The translations under genes and the position numbers were made by a program. Shown one piece after another: positions 1 through 6,829 of a stretch of 32,363 bases of DNA; positions within the stretch are counted from its first letter, which is position 1, and each line of letters begins with the position of its first letter. Below the pieces are notes generated by a model, which searched no databases, had not been told where the DNA came from, and saw nothing but the letters and a program-made list of their open reading frames with translations. This stretch comes from Candidatus Mediterraneibacter intestinavium (GTDB lineage: Bacteria; Bacillota; Clostridia; Lachnospirales; Lachnospiraceae). The stretch is from contig DWXK01000038.1 of assembly GCA_019119205.1 (NCBI GenBank), forward strand, positions 1 to 32,363. The letters are read 5' to 3'.

Positions 1-203
1 AGTTCATCCGTGTCCTGGGAGGGGGCTGCACCTCACCGTCGGCGGCTCATGCACAGGTGAGGGGAAATGAACTGAAGCTGACAGGGCTGTACTGGAATGA
101 GAGAACCGGTCAGTATCAAACAGGGATATTATGCGCGGATGTCAGCAGGGCACAGCAGGCGGGGGAAGAACTCGCAGGGAAGCTGATGCGGGAGATGCAA
201 TAG
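1..203 (+). CDS. hemC: Hydroxymethylbilane synthase (porphobilinogen deaminase), C-terminal end only
   Basis: Only the last 66 or so codons lie in the window (reading frame begins at base 3, stop TAG at 201-203). The translation starts FIRVLGGGCTSPSAAHA, which matches the region of HemC around the cysteine that covalently holds the dipyrromethane cofactor (usual pattern LEGGCxxPxGAxA). It is followed by the small domain-3 strand pattern ELKLTGLYWNERTG and a helical end EELAGKLMREMQ, as in the family. HemC polymerises four porphobilinogen molecules to hydroxymethylbilane in the cytosol. HemD, which uses that product, is encoded at 2043 in the same direction, but two other genes now lie between them. 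The usual E before GGC is G here. Identification rests on a short stretch, but the cysteine motif is characteristic. Confidence 0.85.
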   Translation, partial: FIRVLGGGCTSPSAAHAQVRGNELKLTGLYWNERTGQYQTGILCADVSRAQQAGEELAGKLMREMQ

Positions 204-221
204 CAGGACGGATTCCGGGTG

Positions 222-250
222 CCGGTTCTGCGATCTGGAATGAGAACCGG
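222..250 (+). other. Hairpin between hemC and the acetyltransferase gene
   Basis: CCGGTTCT (222-229) pairs perfectly with AGAACCGG (243-250) around a 13-base loop. No T-run follows, so it is not a classical terminator. It may trim or attenuate read-through from hemC into the next gene. Confidence 0.4.
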
Positions 251-270
251 AAATTTCAGGAGGAATGAGG

Positions 271-765
271 ATGGAGATCAGGCTGGAAAAGGTAAAGGCG
301 GAGGAAAAAGAGATCCTGCACCGTCTTTTACAGTATTCTCTCTATGAGGAGAGCGGAACAGATCAAAATGAGATGGGAGATGACGGTCTCTTTGAATACC
401 AGTGGTTTGACTGCTATTTTGAACAGCAGGATAAAATGCAGAGGGATGCTTATTTTATCCGGGAGCAGGAGACCGGGAAACTGCTAGGATTTGTCATGGT
501 GAACGAATATCTGCAGAAGTTCAGCGAGGGACACAGTATCGCAGAATTCATGGTCCTTCCCAAATATCGCAGATGCGGGATCGGAAAGAAGGCGGCGGTC
601 TGGTGTTTTGAAGCGTACCGGGGAAACTGGGAGGTACAGCCTTCTTACGGGAGCGAGAAAGCGTATCAGTTCTGGAAGAGCGTGATCGAGGAGTATACGG
701 ACGGGGAATGCAGGTTTGAGGATGGGATTTTCTTGTTTCAGACAAACTTTTTTGTGAGGCGTTAG
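271..765 (+). CDS. GNAT family N-acetyltransferase
   Basis: A 164-residue protein of the GNAT fold, which moves an acetyl group from acetyl-CoA to an amine; the substrate cannot be read from the sequence. The acetyl-CoA motif is visible at about residues 92-110 as EFMVLPKYRRCGIGKKAA (V..-x-RxxGIGK), preceded by the strand LGFVMVNEY. The C-terminal half (SYGSEKAYQFWKSVIEEYT) has the usual 'A..FW' segment. An in-frame ATG exists at 265, but the strong AGGAGG at 258-263 would be only one base from it. The ATG at 271 has a seven-base gap and is preferred. The gene follows hemC by 67 bases on the same strand and ends in a hairpin shared with the convergent Fic gene. It may be part of the same accessory insert as the Fic gene. 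Confidence 0.8.
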   Translation: MEIRLEKVKAEEKEILHRLLQYSLYEESGTDQNEMGDDGLFEYQWFDCYFEQQDKMQRDAYFIREQETGKLLGFVMVNEYLQKFSEGHSIAEFMVLPKYRRCGIGKKAAVWCFEAYRGNWEVQPSYGSEKAYQFWKSVIEEYTDGECRFEDGIFLFQTNFFVRR

Positions 766-767
766 GC

Positions 768-802
768 GTTTCCCGGAAGAGAGTCATTTCTCTCCGGGAA
801 AC
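768..802. terminator. Hairpin between convergent genes
   Basis: GTTTCCCGG-A-AGAGA and TCTCTCCGGGAAAC form a 14-pair stem with one bulged A and a six-base loop. It sits exactly between the stops of the acetyltransferase and the Fic gene, so it can act for both. No long T-run follows on either side, so termination strength is uncertain. Confidence 0.6.
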
Positions 803-811
803 ACGTAATGA

Positions 812-1804
812 TCAGAATTTAACATATCTTTGATTCCTGCTGTTGGGTTTATCGGGAATCGTCATACGGATAAGGTTCATTTCCATTGCCGGGTGAAGAT
901 AATTTCTGCGGAACCCTTCTCTGGATCTCAGTCCCAGTTTGTCCATAAGTGCCCTGCCTGTGTAAGGAATATCGTATTCCATGACATCAAGCAGACTCTT
1001 GACATATTCTGAAAGCAGTTCATTATCCTCTCTGATCTGAATAGAAATGTCATCTAAAATCTTATCAATCTGAGATAGTATAAATTCAATAAAAATTGTA
1101 GATGAACCATCTATATGGCATTTTGCGATCGAATCATAATATTCATCTTGAAATTTCTCAATCTGGCTTTCCAGCGGGACATATTCGAATACAGGTTTCC
1201 ACTTTGACAGGATAGCTGTATGCCACAGCCGTGCCATCCTGCCGTTGCCATCAGAAAAGGGATGGATAAAAACAAATTTATAATGGAATACGCTGCTCAG
1301 GATAAGAGGATGAACACTGCTTTTTGCTTCTTTCATCCAGTTGAAAAGATCATTCATTAACTGTGGAACAAATCGTGCAGGCGGCGCCATAAAAATACAC
1401 TGGTCACCATTAAATACGCCTTCTTCGCCACAGCGGAAGTCACCGGATTCTTCCACAACATATTTTGTCATAATGCTATGGAACTTTTTCAAGTCTTTGA
1501 TGCTGTATGGATCTATTTCAGAAATTTTTTCATAAGCAGCATAAGCATTTTTTACTTCCTGGATTTCTTTTTGTTCGCCTAGCACAGTCCTGCCGTTAAT
1601 GACATCTCTGACCTGCCCCAATGAGAGGGAATTTGCTTCAATCTTCAGGGAGGAATGGATGGATTTAATACGATTGTTCTTTCTCAGGTGCGGCCTGGTT
1701 TCCGGATTACTGATAGCAGTGAACTGTCCGATCTTTTCTGAAATAGACGCTACCTGTGATAAAATCTCGTTGGTGATCGTAAAAGGCGGTTTGTACTTTC
1801 CCAT
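812..1804 (-). CDS. Fic/DOC family protein (AMP-transferase type) with C-terminal winged helix
   Basis: A 330-residue Fic protein. The core motif HPFSDGNGRMAR is at residues 181-192, containing the catalytic histidine and the phosphate-binding GNGR. Such proteins usually transfer AMP from ATP to a hydroxyl on a target protein. An N-terminal helix carries SSLKIEAN (residues 51-58), close to the autoinhibitory pattern S/TxxxE(G/N) of class II Fic proteins, so the enzyme is probably self-restrained and needs no separate antitoxin. The C-terminal part (about 260-330) resembles the winged-helix tail of Fic-like proteins, ending in the familiar TIPDKPNSRNQRY. The start at 1804 is chosen because GGAGGTG (1810-1816) lies five bases upstream; ATGs at 1840 and 1906 are too close to, or beyond, a TATAAT at 1854-1859. 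The coding sequence is visibly richer in A+T than its neighbours, suggesting transfer. The target is unknown. Confidence 0.88.
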   Translation of the reverse strand: MGKYKPPFTITNEILSQVASISEKIGQFTAISNPETRPHLRKNNRIKSIHSSLKIEANSLSLGQVRDVINGRTVLGEQKEIQEVKNAYAAYEKISEIDPYSIKDLKKFHSIMTKYVVEESGDFRCGEEGVFNGDQCIFMAPPARFVPQLMNDLFNWMKEAKSSVHPLILSSVFHYKFVFIHPFSDGNGRMARLWHTAILSKWKPVFEYVPLESQIEKFQDEYYDSIAKCHIDGSSTIFIEFILSQIDKILDDISIQIREDNELLSEYVKSLLDVMEYDIPYTGRALMDKLGLRSREGFRRNYLHPAMEMNLIRMTIPDKPNSRNQRYVKF

Positions 1805-1853
1805 GAAAACACCTCCATATACTTGCGTATTATCTTGCATATTTTCTTCCTCT

Positions 1854-1859
1854 ATTATA
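1854..1859 (-). promoter_or_regulatory. Probable -10 element for the Fic gene
   Basis: TATAAT on the minus strand, about 50 bases before the chosen start. The matching -35 region (TACTCA) is weak. It stands back to back with the promoter for cobA-hemD. Confidence 0.4.
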
Positions 1860-1891
1860 CACCATAAAATCCAGAATGAGTATGACTTTCT

Positions 1892-1919
1892 TTCACAGAC
1901 GGTCAATTGATGTTATAAT
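1892..1919 (+). promoter_or_regulatory. Promoter for cobA-hemD
   Basis: TTCACA (1892-1897), a 16-base spacer, then TATAAT (1914-1919). Transcription would start near 1926 and leave a leader of roughly 115 bases before the cobA-hemD start. The gene therefore has its own promoter, independent of hemC. Confidence 0.6.
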
Positions 1920-1985
1920 GGACGCAGTTGACTGGCAGATCTGATGAAGCTGCATGCTTTGGAACGCAGAAGCTCTATGCTGATA

Positions 1986-2008
1986 GCAGAACAGTTCTGC
2001 ATATATGC
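1986..2008 (+). promoter_or_regulatory. Two adjoining palindromes in the cobA-hemD leader
   Basis: GCAGAAC-A-GTTCTGC (1986-2000) is a perfect 7-1-7 inverted repeat, and GCATATATGC (1999-2008) is a perfect 10-base palindrome sharing its last two bases. Both lie inside the predicted leader, about 60-80 bases after the likely transcription start. They could be a repressor site or fold in the RNA. No known riboswitch class was recognised. Confidence 0.4.
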
Positions 2009-2042
2009 TATAAGTATCATATTAAAAAATGGAGATAAACAC

Positions 2043-3596
2043 ATGTTGAAACAAAATACAGAATATAAAACAGGAAAAGTCTGGCTCGCCGGGGCAGGTC
2101 CCGGAGACGAGGGACTACTCACACTGAAAACGGCGGAACTGATGGAAACGGCGGATGTGATCGTCTATGATGCGCTGATCAGCCCGGAGATATTAAGCCG
2201 TATTCCGACGGAGAAAGAGACGATCTATGTAGGCAAGCATTCTGGAAACCATCCTGTTCCTCAGGAGGAGATCAACCAGATCCTCGTGCAGGAGGCGAAG
2301 AAAGGGAAAAGCGTGCTTCGGTTAAAGGGCGGAGATCCTTTCGTATTCGGAAGAGGCGGGGAAGAACTGGAACTTCTTCTCAAGGAGGAAATCCCGTTCG
2401 AAGTGGTGCCGGGGATCACGTCCTCTGTGGCGGTTCCGGCTTATGCGGGTATCCCGGTCACCCACCGGGACTATACATCCTCTTTTCATGTCATCACGGG
2501 GCATGCCAGAAAAGACGGGAAACTTTCCATTGACTTTGATTCCCTCGTGAAGCTGAACGGAACGCTGGTGTTCCTTATGAGTGTGGCGTCTATGGAGAAG
2601 ATACTGCAGGGACTTCTGGATGCAGGGATGGATCCGGAAACGCCGGCAGCAGTTCTGGAGAGGGGGACCACCGCAAAGCAGCGGAGAGTGACGGCAACAG
2701 TAAGAACTTTGAAAGAGAAGTCAGATCAGGCGGGGATCGGAACTCCTGCGATCATCGTGGTGGGAAAAGTATGTGCTCTCGCAGAGGAACTTCATTGGGC
2801 AGAGGACAGGATCTTAGGCGGGCGAAGGTTTCTCCTCACCCGTCCGAGACAGAATATTTCTTCTCTGGCAGGACGACTGCGCAGCCTGGGCGCGCAGGTG
2901 ATAGAGATGCCGGCGATCCGCACAGAACCGGTCTCTCCGAATCCGATCCTTGAGAAAGCCCTTGAGAGGTTTCAGGAGAGAGAAGGAGAAAAATGGCTTG
3001 TGTTCACCAGCCCGGTCGGGGTCTCGGTATTCTTTGAACAACTGGTTGAGATGAAGATGGATCTGAGAAACCTGTTCGGCGGTGCAGGCAGGATCAAAGC
3101 GGCAGCGATCGGTTCAGCCACCGCGGCGGCGCTTGCCGGTCACGGGATCTTCGCGGACCTTGTCCCTCAGACCTACAATGCCGGGAATCTCGGAAAAGAA
3201 CTGGCGGAAAAGGCAGCAGCAGGAAGCCATATCCTGATCGCGCGGGCAGAGCAGGGCTCGGAGGAACTGCTCCCGCCGTTGACCGGGGCAGGGTTTACCG
3301 TGGAAGACATCCCGCTGTACCGTACGGTCTGTGAGGTGAATCCACTGTTGAAAGACCAGATCAGGGAAATGCTGGAAAATGGGGAAATCGATGGGGTGAC
3401 ATTTACCAGCGGTTCTACTGTGAGGGGATTTACACAGGCGATGGGAGAGATGGATCTTAGCAATGTCTCTGCAGTGTGCATCGGAGAGCAGACTGCCAGG
3501 GAAGCGGAGAAGTACGGGATGCGGATCGAGATCGCCAGAGAGGCGTCCATGGATGCGATGGTGGAGAAACTCGCAGAACTCTATTCCAATGTCTGA
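2043..3596 (+). CDS. cobA-hemD: Fused uroporphyrinogen-III C-methyltransferase / uroporphyrinogen-III synthase
   Basis: A 517-residue two-domain enzyme. Residues 11-255 are a SUMT/CobA methyltransferase: VWLAGAGPGDEGLLTLK (S-adenosylmethionine site), VLRLKGGDPFVFGRGGEE, and the PAYAGIPVTHR segment. Residues about 265-517 are HemD: GRRFLLTRPR, WLVFTSPVGV and TFTSGSTVRGF are typical of its two lobes. HemD closes hydroxymethylbilane to uroporphyrinogen III, and CobA then methylates it twice to precorrin-2, the branch to siroheme and cobalamin. The upstream hemC end and the downstream precorrin-2 dehydrogenase, cbiC and cobU genes (26523-28740) belong to the same pathway. An earlier in-frame ATG at 1944 is unlikely. 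The ATG at 2043 has GGAG at 2031-2034 and gives the normal HemD/CobA N-terminus. Confidence 0.95.
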   Translation: MLKQNTEYKTGKVWLAGAGPGDEGLLTLKTAELMETADVIVYDALISPEILSRIPTEKETIYVGKHSGNHPVPQEEINQILVQEAKKGKSVLRLKGGDPFVFGRGGEELELLLKEEIPFEVVPGITSSVAVPAYAGIPVTHRDYTSSFHVITGHARKDGKLSIDFDSLVKLNGTLVFLMSVASMEKILQGLLDAGMDPETPAAVLERGTTAKQRRVTATVRTLKEKSDQAGIGTPAIIVVGKVCALAEELHWAEDRILGGRRFLLTRPRQNISSLAGRLRSLGAQVIEMPAIRTEPVSPNPILEKALERFQEREGEKWLVFTSPVGVSVFFEQLVEMKMDLRNLFGGAGRIKAAAIGSATAAALAGHGIFADLVPQTYNAGNLGKELAEKAAAGSHILIARAEQGSEELLPPLTGAGFTVEDIPLYRTVCEVNPLLKDQIREMLENGEIDGVTFTSGSTVRGFTQAMGEMDLSNVSAVCIGEQTAREAEKYGMRIEIAREASMDAMVEKLAELYSNV

Positions 3597-3645
3597 AGTG
3601 ACAGAAAGATTCCTCTTTTATATCATATAAAATCATCATGTGGAG

Positions 3646-3676
3646 AATGCGGTTAGCCGGGAGGCTTAACCGCATT
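3646..3676. terminator. Terminator hairpin after cobA-hemD
   Basis: AATGCGGTTAGCC and GGCTTAACCGCATT form a 13-pair stem with one bulge and a GGGA loop, followed on the plus strand by TTTTG. It overlaps the stop codon of the convergent AraC-type gene. Confidence 0.7.
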
Positions 3677-4580
3677 TTGTATCTTCCGGGGAACGGAAAG
3701 AGTGCTCCTTCCTGTAAGTCCTTGGGGAACATCCCTTTATACTTCGAAATACTTTTGTATAATAGTTCGGATCTGAAAAACCTGACAATCCAGCGACTTC
3801 CGTGACAGACAGACCGGGCTCTGAAAGAAAATCCAGACTTCTTGAAATCCGGTATTCTTTCAAATAAGAAAACAGGGGTATGTTCATATATCTCCGGAAA
3901 AGACGGCTGCATTCGCCGGGACAGAGATTGATAACCTTGGAGATATCTTCAAGGGTGATCTGGTTCATATAGTTCTGGTCCAGATAAGAGAGGATCTGTT
4001 TGATGCGTACCAATTCTTTCCCCTCATAAGCTGCAGCAGGATCGTTTGGAGAGCAGCAGTGGAAGATGACCTTCCATATCTGCAGAAGCTGGTAGATCAT
4101 ATCCGGTTCATAAAAAGCAGGCTGCCTGTCAAAGAGACGGATCACAGCCTGTAGTGCGGTGTGAAGCCCGACATACCGGTCATGATCCGGACGGAAGAGA
4201 ACAGCGGCAGATCCAATGTCATGTATAACGGGATCGACATATTTTTTGAATATGATACTTTCCTGGAAGCCATAGATCAGTCTGGGGTCAAATGTAACAG
4301 AGAGATAGGAGCAGTCCTTTTTCTGAAACATGGATCCGCTGTGAAGCGCATTTGCATTGCAGAATAAAATATCTCCCTGCCGCAGATGATAAACTGAGCG
4401 GTTTACATGATAGATGATCTCTCCTGACTGAATTACAGTGAGTTCTATCTCCGGGTGCCAGTGCCAGAGAAAAGTACCGGATTCGTAAACTGCCAGCTGT
4501 TCTCTGCTCACAAGTACAGGGAATCCGGCATCTCCGTGCTGTTTCAATTCTTTCTGTGAGGAATTTGTTCTGATCTGCAT
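3666..4580 (-). CDS. AraC family transcriptional regulator
   Basis: A 304-residue regulator with an N-terminal cupin-like sensing domain (about 20-150; FLWHWHPEIELTVIQSGE, then GDILFCNANALHSG) and a C-terminal AraC DNA-binding domain with two helix-turn-helix units (about 205-300; ITLEDISKVINLCPGECSRLFRRY and SVTEVAGLSGFSDPNYYTKVFR, ending CSPRTYRKE). The HWHPE motif is typical of sugar-responsive members. It is transcribed away from the galactokinase-family gene at 4742, 161 bases away, and most likely controls that gene and its own expression. GGAAGGGG lies six bases before the ATG. The inducer cannot be read from the sequence, but a sugar is likely from the neighbour. Confidence 0.9.
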   Translation of the reverse strand: MQIRTNSSQKELKQHGDAGFPVLVSREQLAVYESGTFLWHWHPEIELTVIQSGEIIYHVNRSVYHLRQGDILFCNANALHSGSMFQKKDCSYLSVTFDPRLIYGFQESIIFKKYVDPVIHDIGSAAVLFRPDHDRYVGLHTALQAVIRLFDRQPAFYEPDMIYQLLQIWKVIFHCCSPNDPAAAYEGKELVRIKQILSYLDQNYMNQITLEDISKVINLCPGECSRLFRRYMNIPLFSYLKEYRISRSLDFLSEPGLSVTEVAGLSGFSDPNYYTKVFRSIKGCSPRTYRKEHSFRSPEDTKCG

Positions 4581-4741
4581 TTTTAACCCCTTCCTTAAAA
4601 AAATCTAGGTATCTTTGTATAGGATAGCATATTTATCACTATAAACGCAAAATATTCCTTGTTTCTCTCATAAAAATTAAGGTAATCAGCCACAGGATCT
4701 TTAAAATATATATTATAAGAAATGAAAGAGAGGCAGGAGAA

Positions 4742-5995
4742 ATGGGATTACCAGAGAAAGAAATTTTAGAGAAGGTGTATGGAGAGAGTTCGAAAAGCAT
4801 GGAGCGTTTTAAAAGGCTCAGAAAAAAATTTGAGGAAAATTTTGGACATGCAGAATGTGAATTTTTTTCTGCTCCCGGACGATCGGAGATCATCGGGAAT
4901 CATACAGACCATAACGGCGGAAAGATCATTGCGGCATCGATCAATATGGATACGGTCTGTGCTGCGTCAGCCAACGGGATCTCCTCTGTACATGTCATTA
5001 GTGAAGGATACGAGGAAGAGATCGTCATAGATCTTGAACATCTGGAGCGGATCCCGAAGGGATCTGGAACAAAGGCGCTCCTTGCCGGACTGATGGAAGG
5101 TGCGCTCAAAAGGGGATTCCATGCAGGCGGATTTGATGCATATGTGTCAACAGAAGTGATCCCGGCAGCCGGGGTCAGTTCGTCCGCATCATTTGAAATG
5201 CTGATATGCGCAGTGATAAACGGACTGTTTAATGAGAATATTATGGCATGTACGGACTATGCCAGGATCGGTCAATATGCGGAAAACATTTACTGGGAAA
5301 AAGCTTCGGGGCTGATGGACCAGATGGCGTGCGCTGCCGGTGGAGCTGTCCTTTTGGATTTTTCTGATAAAGAGCGGATCAAATACGAGAATGTGCCGCT
5401 TTCATTCCATGAAATGGGTTATGGATTTTTTATTATAAATACTGGGAAAGGTCATGCAGATCTGAGCGGGGAATATTCTACCATACCGGAGGAAATGGCG
5501 GAAGCAGCGGAGACTTTGGGCGTTGAAAGGCTTTGTGAGTCAGATGAGGATACACTGCTGAAACACCTGGAACGGATCAAAAATGACCGGGCTGTACTGC
5601 GTGCGATCCATTTTTATGAAGAAAATGAGAGAGTGGAAAAAGCGGCAGAAAGTATCAGGGAAAAGGATGCAGAAACACTGCTCGGACTGATCAATGAATC
5701 CGGAAGATCGTCCTGGGAACTGCTTCAGAACTGCTGGTCAATGCGGGATCCAAAGGAACAGAAGATAACGCGGATGCTGGCTCTTACGGAATTGTTCCTG
5801 AAAAAGATCGGAGACGGCGCGTGCCGGGTTCATGGCGGAGGATTTGCAGGGGTGATAATGTGTCTTGTCCCGCTGAAGTATGCAGAGGATTATAGATCAT
5901 ATATTTCGCAATATGCAGGCGAAGAGAATATATACAGCATATCCGTCAGAAATATGGGTGCCCTACAATTAAGAAACAGCGATCCCATGAACTGA
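4742..5995 (+). CDS. Galactokinase-family GHMP sugar kinase
   Basis: A 417-residue kinase of the GHMP family. Three hallmarks are present: PGRSEIIGNHTDHNGG (residues 45-60), the glycine/serine ATP loop PAAGVSSSAS (141-150), and HGGGFAG (364-370). GLMDQ holds the catalytic aspartate D193. The family phosphorylates galactose at C1. However, the usual GEHTDYN signature reads GNHTDHN: the glutamate that contacts the sugar's C6 hydroxyl in characterised galactokinases is replaced by N53. The substrate may be galactose or a related sugar. No galT, galE or sugar transporter lies nearby, so the gene stands alone with its divergent AraC regulator. GAGAGG (4728-4733) lies eight bases before the ATG. 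I leave the symbol empty because the substrate is uncertain. Confidence 0.85.
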   Translation: MGLPEKEILEKVYGESSKSMERFKRLRKKFEENFGHAECEFFSAPGRSEIIGNHTDHNGGKIIAASINMDTVCAASANGISSVHVISEGYEEEIVIDLEHLERIPKGSGTKALLAGLMEGALKRGFHAGGFDAYVSTEVIPAAGVSSSASFEMLICAVINGLFNENIMACTDYARIGQYAENIYWEKASGLMDQMACAAGGAVLLDFSDKERIKYENVPLSFHEMGYGFFIINTGKGHADLSGEYSTIPEEMAEAAETLGVERLCESDEDTLLKHLERIKNDRAVLRAIHFYEENERVEKAAESIREKDAETLLGLINESGRSSWELLQNCWSMRDPKEQKITRMLALTELFLKKIGDGACRVHGGGFAGVIMCLVPLKYAEDYRSYISQYAGEENIYSISVRNMGALQLRNSDPMN

Positions 5996-6006
5996 TGCTG
6001 ACTTTG

Positions 6007-6032
6007 AAAAGCCATCCCTTGGGGCGGTTTTT
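6007..6032 (+). terminator. Weak terminator after the GHMP kinase
   Basis: AAAAGCCATCCC and GGGGCGGTTTTT form an imperfect stem around a TT turn, with a T-run on the 3' side. Mismatches make it a moderate candidate. Confidence 0.5.
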
Positions 6033-6084
6033 CAGTGTTTTATTAGCTTAAAATCCATGGTATACTCTTCCTGTAATGTATCAA

Positions 6085-6118
6085 TGCTCTTTCAGAAAGT
6101 GGATTTCCTGAAAGAGCA
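6085..6118 (+). promoter_or_regulatory. Perfect 11-base inverted repeat before the response regulator
   Basis: TGCTCTTTCAG (6085-6095) and CTGAAAGAGCA (6108-6118) are exact inverse complements with a 12-base centre, ending 31 bases before the start codon. A TATACT at 6061-6066 could be the -10 element, which puts the repeat in the leader RNA. It could be an operator for the regulator itself or an RNA hairpin. Confidence 0.5.
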
Positions 6119-6149
6119 GAAATTATTTTAAGGAATCTGGAGACTAACT

Positions 6150-6824
6150 ATGTGGATCGGAATCATCGAAGATGACAGACTCTTAAACCAGGCGCTGGAG
6201 ATCGCCCTGAGGGAAGCCGGGTACGACACAGTGAGCATTCATTCAAAGAAGGAGGCGTTTACCCTGCTTGACGGCAGGGAAGACCTTCTTCTTATCGATA
6301 TCGGGCTTCCGGACGGGGATGGAGTCCGGCTGTATCAGGAACTGCAAAAAAAATGGAAACAGAAGCAGATGGTTCCGGCTGTTTTCCTGACGGCAAGGGA
6401 TGAGGAGCGGGATATGCTGGCTGCTTTTGATGTGGGGGCGGAGGACTATGTGGTCAAACCCTTCTCCATGAGGGTGCTTCTGAAACGGATCGAGGTAGTC
6501 TTGAGGAGGAATCGTGAGGAAAGCGTTCTCGCCTGCCGGGATCTGACCTTGTATCCTGAGAGAAAACAGGTCTTTCTCTTTGGGGAAGAGGTCTGCCTGA
6601 CGGCAAAGGAATACCAGCTCCTGGAGTGCTTTATGAGTAATCAGGGGCAGGTACTGACGATAGATAATCTTCTGGAAAAGATCTGGGGACTGGACGGAGA
6701 ATTTGTATCAGAGAATACGGTCAGTGTGACGATCGGCCGTCTGAGAAAGAAGATCGAGCCTGACCCGTGCCGTCCGGTCTATATCAGAAATGTTTTTGGT
6801 CTGGGATACCGGATGGGAGAGTAA
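6150..6824 (+). CDS. OmpR family response regulator
   Basis: A 224-residue two-domain regulator. The receiver has the acidic pocket D8-D9, the phosphorylation site D50 (LLLIDIGLPDGDG), T81 and K103 (VVKPFS). The C-terminal winged helix includes LTAKEYQLLECFMSNQGQVLT and VTIGRLRKKI, ending in YIRNVFGLGYRM as in the OmpR/PhoB class. GGAG (6139-6142) lies seven bases before the ATG. It is followed after five bases by the sensor kinase gene and then by an FtsX-type ABC transporter, so it most likely activates that transporter in response to the kinase, as in BceRS-BceAB-like systems. Confidence 0.95.
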   Translation: MWIGIIEDDRLLNQALEIALREAGYDTVSIHSKKEAFTLLDGREDLLLIDIGLPDGDGVRLYQELQKKWKQKQMVPAVFLTARDEERDMLAAFDVGAEDYVVKPFSMRVLLKRIEVVLRRNREESVLACRDLTLYPERKQVFLFGEEVCLTAKEYQLLECFMSNQGQVLTIDNLLEKIWGLDGEFVSENTVSVTIGRLRKKIEPDPCRPVYIRNVFGLGYRMGE

Positions 6825-6829
6825 GAAGA

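Noticed and set aside
1838-1906. Longer N-terminus for the Fic protein (ATG at 1906 or 1840)
   Set aside because: A TATAAT at 1854-1859 places transcription start near 1847, so 1906 is untranscribed from it and 1840 would be almost leaderless; the GGAGGTG before 1804 is decisive.
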